Positions 36,249 through 45,582 of a stretch of DNA of 64,000 nucleotides are shown here, in pieces (within the stretch, counting starts at the first letter, position 1; the number at the start of each line of letters is the position of its first letter). The notes below the pieces were generated by a model. The model was not told the origin of the DNA. It saw only the letters and a list, made by a program, of their open reading frames with translations, and ran no database searches. The position numbers and the translations under genes are program-made. Source of the stretch: Aquimarina acroporae (GTDB taxonomy: Bacteria > Bacteroidota > Bacteroidia > Flavobacteriales > Flavobacteriaceae); assembly GCF_023195925.1 (NCBI RefSeq), contig NZ_JALPRE010000006.1, positions 434,001 through 498,000 on the forward strand. The letters run 5' to 3'.

Positions 36249-36624
36249 AGATATTCAAAAATTAGTTAAAGAAGCTGGTTTAGAAAACCCTTCTCCTAGT
36301 TTTCTTAGTAATGTGATGAACCAAGTAGAAACTTCTGTTTCAAAAGATACTATAGTATATAAACCTCTTATCTCCAAAAAGGGATGGATAATAGTCTTAC
36401 TTACTGTTTCGGTTCTTATTGGAGCTTTGTTTCTGTTGTATAACGGCGAATCAGTTTTCAATAAAGTAAACTTTCCTTTTGATTATTTTATCAAATTTGA
36501 AAATCCGCTATCAGGCATCAATTTTACAAAAACCACTACCTACGCGATTGTTTTTTTAGCACTATTGTTTTTTGTGCAAATAGGATTCCTTAAAAAGAGA
36601 ATAGATAAGAATTTTGCGGTATAA
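36232..36624 (+). CDS. Two-TM partner of the second sigma factor, possible anti-sigma
   Basis: A 130-residue protein with a cytoplasmic N-terminus of about 45 residues (MEQRFRDIQKLVKEAGLENPSPSFLSNVM...) and two TM helices (about 48-69 and 101-120). The overlap of 17 bases with the sigma gene implies translational coupling. Its topology would let the N-terminal part bind the sigma factor at the membrane. No canonical anti-sigma motif is visible, so the role rests on context. Confidence 0.7.
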   Translation: MEQRFRDIQKLVKEAGLENPSPSFLSNVMNQVETSVSKDTIVYKPLISKKGWIIVLLTVSVLIGALFLLYNGESVFNKVNFPFDYFIKFENPLSGINFTKTTTYAIVFLALLFFVQIGFLKKRIDKNFAV

Positions 36625-36713
36625 AACATATTATGGTGTCATATCGTTAAAATATTTTTAAAACTGCAATACATTCTCTATTTTACATAAGGAATTAATT
36701 AAGCAAACTTAGT

Positions 36714-38042
36714 ATGCAAAAAAGGATATGTGTTATTGGGGCAGGACCAAGTGGTATAACTGCGCTTAAAAATCTAAAAGACAAAAACCTTGATGTAGTA
36801 TGTTATGATCGTAATAATGAAGTAGGAGGTAATTGGATTTATTCAGAAAATGAAAGCCATTCTAGTGTTTTCGACACTACACATATTATAAGTTCTAAAA
36901 CGCTATCCCAATACGAAGATTTTACATTTGAAGATTTTGATCCTACCGTAGCAGATTACCCTTCTCATGATGAATTGAGAAGATATTTTCAGGAATATGC
37001 AAAACATTTTGGTTTGTATACTCATATAGAGTTTAACACGGTTGTGCAAAATTGCAAAAGAGTAGCGAAGAATAAATGGGAAGTTACGATCTTACAAAAT
37101 AACAAAGAAGTTGTAGAGACCTTTACTGATCTGGTGGTTTGTAATGGACATCACTCTGTTCCAAGAATGCCAGAATATCCTGGTACTTTTGATGGGGCAT
37201 TTATTCATTCACATAATTATAAAAAGGCTGCGCCTTTTGCTAATCAAAGAGTATTGGTCATTGGGGGCGGTAACTCTGCATGCGATGTGGCGGTAGAAAC
37301 AAGTAGAGTAAGTGCAAAAACCAGTATTAGTTGGCGAAGAGGATATCGAATTATACCCAAATTCTTTTTTGGAATACCTTCAGATATAGTTGGTGCAAGA
37401 TCTGCATGGCTACCGGTAAAAATAAGAAGTTGGCTTAATGACAAATTGCTAAACATTATGTTGGGCAAAAATAAACTATATGGCTTGCAAGAGGTGAAGA
37501 CAAAGTTTGGAGAAACGCACCCAACAATAAACGATGAATTACTCTATAAGATTCGACATGGTAAAGTTCATCCTAAAGTCGATATAGAAAAATTAGAAGG
37601 AGAGGTTGTACATTTTAAAGATGGGACTACAGAGCATGTAGATGTTATTATTGCCTGTACAGGATATGTTCTTAAGCATTCCTTTTTTGATGAATCATTT
37701 GTAGACTATAGCGATGGTCCTGTTCCGTTATATTTAAAAATGTTTCACCCAGAGTATCACGATTTGTTTTTTGTAGGGATGTTCCAGCCTTTGGGCTGTA
37801 TTTGGCCTGGCTCGGAGTTACAAAGTAAAATTTTGGCCAATTATTTAGCAGGAGATTGGCGAATGCCTTCAAACATTAAAAAATTATGTGAAAGAGAAGT
37901 GACACATCCACATTATAAGCAAATAAATACTCCTAGGCACACTATTACAGTTGATTATCATATTTTTAGAAAAGCTCTTTTAAAACAATTACCCAAACAA
38001 TGGGTGTCTAAAGAACCTGTGGTTATGGATCAAAGTGCATAA
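36714..38042 (+). CDS. Flavin-containing (class B) monooxygenase
   Basis: A 442-residue NAD(P)H- and FAD-dependent oxygenase. The FAD-binding Rossmann motif is GAGPSG (9-14). The FMO signature FDGAFIHSHNYK (159-170) is complete, and the NADPH-binding GGGNSA is at 184-189. These enzymes oxygenate nucleophilic N or S atoms, for example trimethylamine; substrate here is unknown. It is monocistronic and cytoplasmic, lying between the second sigma module and an M23 peptidase gene. Confidence 0.9.
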   Translation: MQKRICVIGAGPSGITALKNLKDKNLDVVCYDRNNEVGGNWIYSENESHSSVFDTTHIISSKTLSQYEDFTFEDFDPTVADYPSHDELRRYFQEYAKHFGLYTHIEFNTVVQNCKRVAKNKWEVTILQNNKEVVETFTDLVVCNGHHSVPRMPEYPGTFDGAFIHSHNYKKAAPFANQRVLVIGGGNSACDVAVETSRVSAKTSISWRRGYRIIPKFFFGIPSDIVGARSAWLPVKIRSWLNDKLLNIMLGKNKLYGLQEVKTKFGETHPTINDELLYKIRHGKVHPKVDIEKLEGEVVHFKDGTTEHVDVIIACTGYVLKHSFFDESFVDYSDGPVPLYLKMFHPEYHDLFFVGMFQPLGCIWPGSELQSKILANYLAGDWRMPSNIKKLCEREVTHPHYKQINTPRHTITVDYHIFRKALLKQLPKQWVSKEPVVMDQSA

Positions 38043-38122
38043 CTATAAAGTTTGAAGTTATTCATGCAAAGCTTTTTTTATATTTACTGTCAGTTTCGTA
38101 ATGTTTAGTTCATATTGTGTCA

Positions 38123-38812
38123 ATGACAGATTTTAATTTTTCTAAATTCGTAGAGGAGTTGTCCTCAGATTTTATTCCGGTAGTATCCTCTAAATTCTCT
38201 AAAGAACAATATATCCCCATAGATTTATCTGAATCTAATGTAAGCCTAGATACTTTTGATGTGTCTTCTTCTAAAGCATTTGAGGCTTATGTAGTTGATT
38301 ATCTTAATAAGAATAATGCCAAAGTGGCCTATGGGGGATATCATGAACCCAGAGGTATTTATAGACGCAGTAAGCATTTTAATGACGGTGACATTGCAGA
38401 GGAACGTAATATTCATCTAGGCCTAGATCTTTGGTGTGATGCAGGTACAGAAATACTCTCTCCATTGGATGGAGAAATACATAGTTTTAAAAATAATAAC
38501 AACTATGGCGATTACGGGCCTACCATTATATTAAAACACCATATTAGAGGAGTTGAGTTCTACACGCTTTATGGTCATTTAAGTACAGCATCTATTTCAG
38601 GATTAAATATGGGAGATGTTGTAAAGGCTGGTGATGTTATTGCAATACTTGGAGATGCTTCGGTAAATGGAGATTATGCTCCACATCTGCATTTTCAAAT
38701 TATAAAAGATTTAGAAGGTAATGTAGGCGATTATCCCGGGGTTTCTAGTAGAGAGGAGTTGAATAAATATAAATATAACTGCCCTAATCCTAATTTACTT
38801 CTTAATATCTAA
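38123..38812 (+). CDS. M23-family metallopeptidase without a signal peptide
   Basis: A LytM/M23 zinc endopeptidase fold of 229 residues. The ligands are His98 and Asp102 in HLGLD and the pair in PHLH (188-190), with His152 in YGHLS as the catalytic partner. The N-terminal 70 residues are helical and unfamiliar. There is no signal peptide or TM helix. A GTG two codons upstream (38117) is an alternative start, but neither start gives an export signal. The sequence around GGYHEPRGIYRRSKHF resembles the M23 domains fused to class III aminotransferases rather than cell-wall hydrolases. Confidence 0.82.
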   Translation: MTDFNFSKFVEELSSDFIPVVSSKFSKEQYIPIDLSESNVSLDTFDVSSSKAFEAYVVDYLNKNNAKVAYGGYHEPRGIYRRSKHFNDGDIAEERNIHLGLDLWCDAGTEILSPLDGEIHSFKNNNNYGDYGPTIILKHHIRGVEFYTLYGHLSTASISGLNMGDVVKAGDVIAILGDASVNGDYAPHLHFQIIKDLEGNVGDYPGVSSREELNKYKYNCPNPNLLLNI

Positions 38813-39230
38813 GTTTATTCATTTAATTGGTGACCTTTACTCACATACGCAGAGCCTCTGCAATACATAAAAGTTATCGTATCCAATTGCACCCTTAGTA
38901 AAACAATGGTAATCAATAGACATTTTTTGAAAGATGCAATTGGTTTCTTAGATAGTTTCTTTTAGATATTACCTTGAAATTAAGGGGATTAAGGTGTCAG
39001 AATAACTGTTTTTTGTGTTTTTAATCGATTCATAGTTGCCTTTTAACCTAAACTTAAATTTTTAAAGCATTGATAATCAATGTTTTATGTTTTATTATTT
39101 GCATTTTTGGTATTTTAACGAAAATTAACAGGTTTTGGTCTAAAAGACTGATAATTAGTTGGTAGCATAATTATTTAATCCTATCATTGTATGGTGAAAC
39201 CGTAGTTTTACAATCAAAAAGCCCCAAATT
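38813..39230. other. 418-base interval with a long-range inverted repeat and the paralogue promoter
   Basis: It holds a GCAGA/TCTGC hairpin (about 38850-38862) just after the M23 gene. CCAATTGCA (38883-38891) and TGCAATTGG (38935-38943) are perfect inverted copies 43 bases apart. From about 39090 a block resembles the one upstream of the gene at 34261, with TCTAAAAGACTG at 39139-39150 and a promoter at 39159-39189. No ORF was recognised. Confidence 0.65.
39159..39204 (+). promoter_or_regulatory. Promoter of repeat-protein gene 2 with start-site hairpin
   Basis: TTGG (39159-39162), 19 bases, TATCATTG (39182-39189), then the inverted repeat TATGGT-GAA-ACCGTA (39190-39204). All distances match those upstream of the paralogue, including 21 bases between the TCTAAAAGnCTG motif's last base and the position corresponding to the next box region. 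Confidence 0.68.
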
Positions 39231-39866
39231 ATGAAAGCGACTACACTATTAATTACACTATTTTTATCGGTATCGATTTTTGGTATGGAGGATGATAATC
39301 TTACCATTCAACAAGAAGGACTTATTATCGAAGTTGTAGATTTTGAAGAAGGAGATAAGTTAAAGTTGTTCGAAGTTGAAACAGGTGATCATATTTTATC
39401 TAAATCTTATTCTCGTATCGATCTTAGTCAATTACCAATCGGATCTTATTTATTAGAAAACAATAGAGGAAAGTCTATCGTTATCGATCGTCTTGAAGAA
39501 GAATTAATGATTGATGGAGCTGTTTTTGCTCAGGAAGAAAACTTTTTGGTAGAAGATGCCGAAATGAGTAATGAGGTAGTAAATGAAAATACCGAAGAGG
39601 AGTTCGTAGCACAATATCTTAACCCACAGAAGAATGTATTAGATATTCAGAGAGAGGGAGATGTTATTACTGTTGTAGATTTTGCAGAAGGAGATAAATT
39701 AAAATTATTTGAAGTTAAAGATACGGTACATGTTTTATCTAAAACTACAAATGTGATCGACTTAAGTCAATTACCGGTAGGAGTTTACCTATTAGAAAAC
39801 AGTAATGGGGATGCAGTAGTTGTAGAGAAATATACAGAAACTCAAAATAATATTACAGACCTATAG
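39231..39866 (+). CDS. Secreted protein with two T9SS-sorting-like modules (paralogue 2)
   Basis: A 211-residue acidic exported protein, paralogue of the one at 34261-34899. A signal peptide (1 to about 18) precedes repeats at 24-89 and 137-202, separated by an acidic linker that is much less conserved. Repeat cores are DFEEGDKLKLFE, DFAEGDKLKLFE and DLSQLPxGxYLLEN. First repeats of the two proteins are closer to each other than to the second repeats, so the internal duplication came before the gene duplication. No catalytic motif is visible. A structural or surface role is likely but unproven. Confidence 0.85.
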   Translation: MKATTLLITLFLSVSIFGMEDDNLTIQQEGLIIEVVDFEEGDKLKLFEVETGDHILSKSYSRIDLSQLPIGSYLLENNRGKSIVIDRLEEELMIDGAVFAQEENFLVEDAEMSNEVVNENTEEEFVAQYLNPQKNVLDIQREGDVITVVDFAEGDKLKLFEVKDTVHVLSKTTNVIDLSQLPVGVYLLENSNGDAVVVEKYTETQNNITDL

Positions 39867-39926
39867 GATTGTTCATCCTTTAGGGCTTTTTGAAAAAACG
39901 TCATAGTAGTTAGTAAATAATACAGG

Positions 39927-39954
39927 AACCGGTTCATTATGAATCGGTTTTTTT
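39927..39954 (+). terminator. Terminator of repeat-protein gene 2
   Basis: AACCGGTTC (39927-39935) pairs with GAATCGGTT (39941-39949) with one G-T pair, followed by a T-run. Confidence 0.88.
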
Positions 39955-40050
39955 AGTAATAATAGATGTATTGATAAAACAATTTTATCATTTTTTTTAA
40001 TTTTAATGCACAGAATTATGATGTATTGTTTTTTTATGTATATTTATTCT

Positions 40051-40389
40051 ATGTATTCAAAAGAACTATTAAAAGGAACCCTATCGGTTATTGTGTTAAA
40101 TATCCTTGCAGAGAATGGTCGCATGTATGGGTATGAAATTTTTCAACAGGTAAAAGAACGTTCAGGTGGAAAGATTTTACTAAAGGATGGGTCTTTATAT
40201 CCGGCTCTTCAAAAAATGAGAAAAGAAGGTCTATTGTCATGTGAAGAAATATATATAGGGAAAAGGGTGAGAAAGTATTATGCCCTCACCAAAAAAGGAA
40301 AGGAGAAGAAAGCTTCTTATGTAGAAGAACTGAAAGATTTTATAGAAACACTGAATAAGGTTATTTTTCCTGAATTTGGAACGATATGA
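40051..40389 (+). CDS. PadR-family transcriptional regulator
   Basis: A 112-residue winged-helix regulator. MYSKELLKGTLSVIVLNIL begins the PadR fold, GRMYGYEI is the recognition region and LKDGSLYPALQKMRKEGLL is the family signature. An in-frame ATG at 40006 would add 15 hydrophobic residues not seen in the family, so 40051 is preferred. It overlaps the following membrane gene by four bases (ATGA). PadR genes next to membrane proteins with HAAS-like domains commonly control them. Confidence 0.9.
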   Translation: MYSKELLKGTLSVIVLNILAENGRMYGYEIFQQVKERSGGKILLKDGSLYPALQKMRKEGLLSCEEIYIGKRVRKYYALTKKGKEKKASYVEELKDFIETLNKVIFPEFGTI

Positions 40390-40994
40390 GACTAAATGAA
40401 GAACAGCTATATAGTATTCAGCATTTTGTTGACTCTCAGGGGTTAAAACATAAGGATTTAAGAGATGATATCCTGGATCACTTATGTTGCGCCGTAGATA
40501 GCGAATTAAGGAGAGGGAAACCTTTTAAACAATCGTTTGATGAAGCTATTAAAGAATTAGCTCCTAACGGTTTAATTGATTTAGAGCGTAAAACATTTTT
40601 TTTATTAAACTATAAACGAATAATTATGATGAAAAAATTGATGTATTTAATAGGCTTTATAGGTTCATTTTCATTAACAATTGGTGTAACATTTAAGTTG
40701 TTACTTTATCCTGGGGCGAACCTGTTTTTTATGATTGGATTTATTACGTTATTGTTGGTGTTTGTCCCAATGTTAACCTTTGATATGTATAAGGTTACTA
40801 TTGCTCGAGCTTTTTCAGAAAGGCTAAAAATCATTTTGGGCTGTGTCGCTGCAATAATAACTGGATTTGCTGGTGTGTTTAAGCTTTTAGAGTTACAAGG
40901 AGTTAGTATTTTGCTACTAGCCGGAGCTTTTGTTTTTGCAGTTGGTTTTTTGCCATTTTTGTTTTTTACAATGTATAAAAAGTCCATAGCCTAA
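40386..40994 (+). CDS. HAAS-like N-terminal domain with four TM helices
   Basis: A 202-residue protein. The N-terminal helical domain (1-70; DLRDDILDHLCCAVDSELRRGKPF and SFDEAIKEL) resembles the HAAS/DUF1700-type domain seen beside PadR regulators. Four hydrophobic helices follow (about 82-100, 108-128, 143-162 and 170-190). The cytoplasmic N-terminal part probably interacts with PadR or a signal protein. The two genes are translationally coupled, which makes a two-component PadR/membrane unit likely. Confidence 0.75.
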   Translation: MRLNEEQLYSIQHFVDSQGLKHKDLRDDILDHLCCAVDSELRRGKPFKQSFDEAIKELAPNGLIDLERKTFFLLNYKRIIMMKKLMYLIGFIGSFSLTIGVTFKLLLYPGANLFFMIGFITLLLVFVPMLTFDMYKVTIARAFSERLKIILGCVAAIITGFAGVFKLLELQGVSILLLAGAFVFAVGFLPFLFFTMYKKSIA

Positions 40995-41007
40995 CGAGGT
41001 AATAAAA

Positions 41008-41059
41008 TATCGATATAAAAAACCTGGAGGTATTTCTCTCCAGGTTTTTTATATCGATA
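41008..41059. terminator. Bidirectional terminator with a 22-bp perfect stem
   Basis: Positions 41008-41029 and 41038-41059 are perfect inverted copies around an 8-base loop. The core AACCTGGAG/CTCCAGGTT has A/T-runs on either side, serving both the PadR operon and the convergent secA. The stem continues through the runs into a TATCGATA-like end. Confidence 0.92.
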
Positions 41060-41074
41060 AGATGCTATGTATTC

Positions 41075-44000
41075 TTATTCGTTATTTATAAGTACCCATT
41101 CTCCTTTTTCAATTAATGGAATAGCCTGCTTGTATTTAAGTGTTTTATTCTCTCCACTCATAACGTGTTTAATGGTAACACGGTCGTTACGTCCTATTTT
41201 TGGTTGTTCTCGTACAATGGTTTCAGTAACCTGAGGCCTCTGTTGAGTTTGTCCAGCTGCTCTATTCATAGCAGCACGCTCATCCATATTTGGAATTTCC
41301 TCTTTAGATGTTTCAAGGTTTTCTTTTCTTCTTACCTGACGAGCTTCAGAGATATCTTGAGTATTACCTGTAGGTAATTCACCTTTAAATAAGAAAGAAA
41401 TTACATCTTTATTAACTTCCTCTATCATTGCTTTAAATAACTCAAAAGCTTCAAACTTATAAATTAATAAAGGATCTTTTTGCTCATGAACCGCCAACTG
41501 TACACTTTGTTTTAGTTCGTCCATTTTACGTAAATGCGTTTTCCAAGCATCATCTATAATGGCAAGTGTGATATTTTTCTCAAAATCTGTAATTAACTGC
41601 TTTCCTTCCGATTCATAGGCCTTTTGAAGATTAGTAGCTACATTTAAGCTTTTAACTCCATCAGTAAAAGGAACAAGAATTCTTTCATAATTACTCGAAG
41701 GATCCTCGTATACTTGTTTAATTACCGGAAAGGCCATCTCTGCATTACGCTTCATTTTATCCTGATAATGCTCATAAGCAGCTTTGTAAATCTCCCCCGC
41801 AATCTTTTGAGCATCCATTTTTTCGAATTCTTCAGCAGTAATTGGGCTGCTCATCGAAAAGTAACGAATAAGTTCGAATTCAAAGTTCTTAAAGTCTTGA
41901 GCTACTTTGTTGCTTTCGGCAATAACTTCAGAAGTATCATAGATCATATTAGCTAGATCTACACGTAAACGCTCGCCAAATAATGCGTGATAACGGCGTT
42001 TATAAACTACCTCACGTTGAGCGTTCATTACGTCATCATATTCTAGTAATCGTTTACGAACACCAAAGTTATTTTCTTCTACTTTTTTCTGAGCTCTTTC
42101 TATAGACTTGGTAATCATAGAATGTTGAATAACTTCACCTTCCTGTAGCCCCATTCTGTCCATCATTTTTGCGATACGCTCAGATCCAAAAAGACGCATT
42201 AAATTATCTTCAAGCGAAACGTAGAATTGAGAACTACCAGGGTCTCCTTGTCGTCCTGAACGACCACGCAACTGGCGGTCTACACGACGTGAATCATGAC
42301 GCTCTGTACCAATAATTGCTAAACCACCAGCGGCCTTAACCTCGTCAGATAACTTAATATCCGTTCCACGACCTGCCATATTGGTAGCAATAGTTACCAT
42401 ACCTGTTTTTCCAGCTTCGGCAACGATATCTGCTTCTTTCTTATGTAACTTAGCATTAAGTACATTGTGAGGTATCTTGCGAATAGTTAACATTCTACCC
42501 AATAATTCAGATATTTCTACAGATGTAGTACCAATAAGCACTGGTCTTCCTGCTTTAGATAATTCGGTTACTTCATCAATTACAGCATTGTATTTCTCTC
42601 TTTTGGTTTTGTATACCAAATCTTCTCTGTCAAATCTAGCGATTGGTCTGTTTGTAGGTATTTCTACTACATCCAGCTTATAGATTTCCCATAATTCACC
42701 TGCTTCAGTAACCGCAGTACCTGTCATACCGGATAACTTTCGGTACATTCTGAAATAATTTTGTAAAGTTACTGTGGCAAATGTCTGGGTAGCATCTTCA
42801 ATTTTTACATTTTCCTTAGCTTCGATCGCTTGATGCAGTCCATCACTATATCTACGACCGTCCATAATACGGCCGGTTTGCTCATCGACAATTTTTACTT
42901 TATTGTCCATTACAACATATTCTACGTCTTTTTCGAACAATGAATATGCTTTAAGAAGCTGGCGTAATGTGTGAATACGCTCACTTTTTACACTATACTC
43001 TCTAAAAAGATCTTCTTTCTTTTCAGCTTCTTCTTCTTTTGATAATTCTAAGTCTTCGATTTTAGCGATTTCCATCCCTATCTGGGGTAATACAAAGAAA
43101 TCGGGATTATCTTTTCCAGATAAATATTCTACTCCTTTATCGGTGAGATCTATCTGATTGTTTTTTTCTTCAATTACGTAGTACAGATCAGCATCTATCT
43201 TATGCATTTCACGATTGTTATCTTGCATGTAGAAGTTTTCTGTTTTCTGAAGTAATTGTTTTACACCTTCTTCACTCAAAAACTTGATTAAAGCTTTGTT
43301 TTTTGGAATACCTCGATATACCTGAAGTAATTTAAATCCACCTTCTTTAGTGTCCCCTTCTTTAATGAGTTTTTTTGCTTCGGCAAGTACTGTAGTCAGG
43401 AGTTTTTGCTGTACCGATACAACGTCTGCAATTTTTGGCTTTAATTCATCAAACTCGTGAATATCTCCTTTAGGAATTGGACCAGATATGATTAAAGGCG
43501 TTCTTGCATCATCAATTAATACCGAGTCTACTTCATCAATAATAGCATAATTATGTGGTCTCTGTACAAGATCTTCTGGTGCATGAGACATATTATCTCT
43601 TAAGTAGTCGAAACCAAATTCGTTATTGGTTCCGTAGGTAATGTCTGCATTGTAGGCTGCTCTACGTTCAGCAGAGTTAGGTCTGTGGTTGTCAATACAA
43701 TCAACAGTAAGCCCGTGAAACTGAAATAAAGGTGCCATCCATTCGCTATCTCGACGAGCTAGGTAGTCATTTACTGTAACCAGATGAACCCCATTTCCAG
43801 AAAGTGCGTTAAGATATACTGGGAGTGTTGCAACTAGCGTTTTTCCTTCTCCCGTCTGCATCTCGGCTATTTTACCTTCATGCATTGCGACACCACCAAT
43901 TAACTGCACGTCGTAGTGAATCATATCCCATTTTACCTCTTTACCTGCAGCATCCCAACTAGTTGACCAAATAGCTTTATCATTATCAAGTGTTACATAA

Positions 44001-44434
44001 TCTTTGGTTCCAGAAAGCTCACGATCATAGCTAGAAGCACTTACTTCAATAGTTTCATTATTGGCAAATCTTTTTGCCGTTTCTTTTACTACGGCATAAG
44101 CTTCTGGGAGGATATCATTTAAAGCTTTTTCGGTGATTTCGTAAGCCTCGTCTTTCAGTTTATCAATTTGACCATAGATATCTTCTTTTTTGTCAATATC
44201 TTCAGTGTTATTCGCATCTTCTTTAAGTTGCTCTATTTTAGTATTGATTTCTGCTCGTGCGTCGTTAATTTGCTTTTTGAACATTTCTGTTTTTGCACGT
44301 AGCTCATCATCCGATAACCCTTCGAGAGCTTTTCCAGCTTTTTTAATCAATTCAACTTTAGGCTGAATTTCTTTTATATCTTTTTTGGATTTGTCTCCAA
44401 CAAATACTTTAAGTACAGAATCTAAAATTCCCAT
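41075..44434 (-). CDS. secA: Preprotein translocase ATPase SecA
   Basis: The 1119-residue motor of the Sec translocon. Walker A is MQTGEGKTL (about 192-200), Walker B contains DEVDSVLID, and motif GRGTDIKL lies in the second nucleotide fold. The protein has an N-proximal coiled insertion (about 60-110) and a preprotein cross-linking region larger than in E. coli SecA (901 residues). The C-terminus ends [19 protein letters not shown]... and lacks the usual CxCxSGxxxxxCxH zinc motif that binds SecB in other phyla. Both traits are familiar for Bacteroidota. Confidence 0.97.
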   Translation of the reverse strand: MGILDSVLKVFVGDKSKKDIKEIQPKVELIKKAGKALEGLSDDELRAKTEMFKKQINDARAEINTKIEQLKEDANNTEDIDKKEDIYGQIDKLKDEAYEITEKALNDILPEAYAVVKETAKRFANNETIEVSASSYDRELSGTKDYVTLDNDKAIWSTSWDAAGKEVKWDMIHYDVQLIGGVAMHEGKIAEMQTGEGKTLVATLPVYLNALSGNGVHLVTVNDYLARRDSEWMAPLFQFHGLTVDCIDNHRPNSAERRAAYNADITYGTNNEFGFDYLRDNMSHAPEDLVQRPHNYAIIDEVDSVLIDDARTPLIISGPIPKGDIHEFDELKPKIADVVSVQQKLLTTVLAEAKKLIKEGDTKEGGFKLLQVYRGIPKNKALIKFLSEEGVKQLLQKTENFYMQDNNREMHKIDADLYYVIEEKNNQIDLTDKGVEYLSGKDNPDFFVLPQIGMEIAKIEDLELSKEEEAEKKEDLFREYSVKSERIHTLRQLLKAYSLFEKDVEYVVMDNKVKIVDEQTGRIMDGRRYSDGLHQAIEAKENVKIEDATQTFATVTLQNYFRMYRKLSGMTGTAVTEAGELWEIYKLDVVEIPTNRPIARFDREDLVYKTKREKYNAVIDEVTELSKAGRPVLIGTTSVEISELLGRMLTIRKIPHNVLNAKLHKKEADIVAEAGKTGMVTIATNMAGRGTDIKLSDEVKAAGGLAIIGTERHDSRRVDRQLRGRSGRQGDPGSSQFYVSLEDNLMRLFGSERIAKMMDRMGLQEGEVIQHSMITKSIERAQKKVEENNFGVRKRLLEYDDVMNAQREVVYKRRYHALFGERLRVDLANMIYDTSEVIAESNKVAQDFKNFEFELIRYFSMSSPITAEEFEKMDAQKIAGEIYKAAYEHYQDKMKRNAEMAFPVIKQVYEDPSSNYERILVPFTDGVKSLNVATNLQKAYESEGKQLITDFEKNITLAIIDDAWKTHLRKMDELKQSVQLAVHEQKDPLLIYKFEAFELFKAMIEEVNKDVISFLFKGELPTGNTQDISEARQVRRKENLETSKEEIPNMDERAAMNRAAGQTQQRPQVTETIVREQPKIGRNDRVTIKHVMSGENKTLKYKQAIPLIEKGEWVLINNE

Positions 44435-44603
44435 AATTAATGGTTATGTGTGTTTACTGAGATTTTGATAGTAACCAGTGCTATTTAATTACACAATGGT
44501 AAAATCCCAGCATGGGGATTGCTTATTTATCTCAAGACCCATTGGGTCAACATTATACAATGCTTTTAAGGTTTAAAAACCTCAAAAGAAGCGTAATTTA
44601 CGC

Positions 44604-44630
44604 AAAAAAAAAGCCTCTTGCGAGACTTTT
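44604..44630 (-). terminator. Terminator of the DUF2795 gene
   Basis: On the minus strand GTCTC-GCAA-GAGGC (44626 down to 44613) forms a five-pair stem with one G-T, followed by nine T. Confidence 0.8.
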
Positions 44631-44649
44631 AGTACTATTTCAATTTTTT

Positions 44650-44871
44650 TTAATATTCATCCTCATTCCAAAGATAATCTTCGTCTGTAGGATAGTCTGG
44701 CCATATTTCTTCTATAGAGTCATAAGAGTCTCCTTCATCTTCAATTGCCTGTAGATTTTCTACAACCTCCAGAGGTGCTCCAGTACGAATTGCATAATCT
44801 ATTAATTCGTCTTTTGTAGCTGGCCAAGGTGCATCACTTAAATATGATGCTAATTCTAAAGTCCAATACAT
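44650..44871 (-). CDS. DUF2795-family protein, 73 aa
   Basis: A soluble 73-residue acidic protein. MYWTLELASYLSDAPWPATKDELIDYAIRTGAPLEVVENLQ matches DUF2795, a short helical domain related to PRC-like and stress-associated proteins. An acidic tail (about 45-73) ends in DEDYLWNEDEY. It lies upstream of secA on the same strand, with a terminator between. Function is unknown. The overlapping plus-strand ORF is a shadow. Confidence 0.85.
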   Translation of the reverse strand: MYWTLELASYLSDAPWPATKDELIDYAIRTGAPLEVVENLQAIEDEGDSYDSIEEIWPDYPTDEDYLWNEDEY

Positions 44872-45006
44872 ATGTTTACTGGTTTAATTTTTTGCAAAAA
44901 TAATTTTTTAGTTTAAAAAGTCAAGTAAAAAATTAATTATTTAAACAATAATTATAAGAACGTGATTTTCTGAGACTTTCCCTTATTAATTTCTCAGTTA
45001 GAAAAA

Positions 45007-45582
45007 TTATGAATTCTTTGTCGGAATCCATTTTACTTCTTCCGCTTTCAAATCGAGGGACAATTTTCGTGCCAGCACAAAAAGATAGTCAGATAGTCGG
45101 TTTAAATACTGCAGTGTTGTAGCTTCAAAAGGCTCTATTTCAAAGAGAGCAGTTGCCAAACGTTCGGCTCTTCGGCATACGCAACGTGCAATATGACAGA
45201 ATGACACGGTTTGGTGTCCTCCAGGCAAAACAAAATGAGTCATTGGGGGTAATAATTCATTCATTCGATCAATTTCATTTTCCAGAATTTCAATATCAAC
45301 GTTGTTAATAGTGGGAATGTTTAATCGTTTTTTACCACTTTTTAAAATTGCTTTTTCAGGATCTGTTGCCAAAACGGCTCCTACAGTAAATAATTTATCT
45401 TGAATATCGATAAGTGTTTTTTTGCTTAGCTCATCGATTTTTTGATCCCTAATAAGTCCAATGTGGGAGTTTAATTCATCAACTGTACCATAGCTATCAA
45501 TCCTTATATGGTGTTTTGGGACTCTTGTGCCTCCAAATAAAGCCGTTGTACCTTTGTCACCAGTTTTGGTATATATTTTCAT
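45007..45582 (-). CDS. PduO-type cob(I)alamin adenosyltransferase
   Basis: A 191-residue ATP:cob(I)alamin adenosyltransferase that makes adenosylcobalamin. The N-terminal ATP-binding stretch KIYTKTGDKGTTALFGG, the segment YGTVDELNSHIG, and the active-site helix CHIARCVCRRAERL (about 130-143) define the PduO class. With meaB at 29125-30201 it supports a B12-dependent mutase in this genome. Its start ATG overlaps the TGA of an upstream 57-residue membrane protein gene (ATGA). Confidence 0.93.
   Translation of the reverse strand: MKIYTKTGDKGTTALFGGTRVPKHHIRIDSYGTVDELNSHIGLIRDQKIDELSKKTLIDIQDKLFTVGAVLATDPEKAILKSGKKRLNIPTINNVDIEILENEIDRMNELLPPMTHFVLPGGHQTVSFCHIARCVCRRAERLATALFEIEPFEATTLQYLNRLSDYLFVLARKLSLDLKAEEVKWIPTKNS

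Noticed and set aside
40006-40050. Upstream ATG of the PadR gene
   Set aside because: The added 15 residues (MHRIMMYCFFMYIYS) are hydrophobic and not part of the PadR fold; the ATG at 40051 matches family N-termini.
44512-44754. Plus-strand ORF of 80 codons between secA and the DUF2795 gene
   Set aside because: It overlaps the DUF2795 gene and its terminator in antisense and has no recognisable motif.
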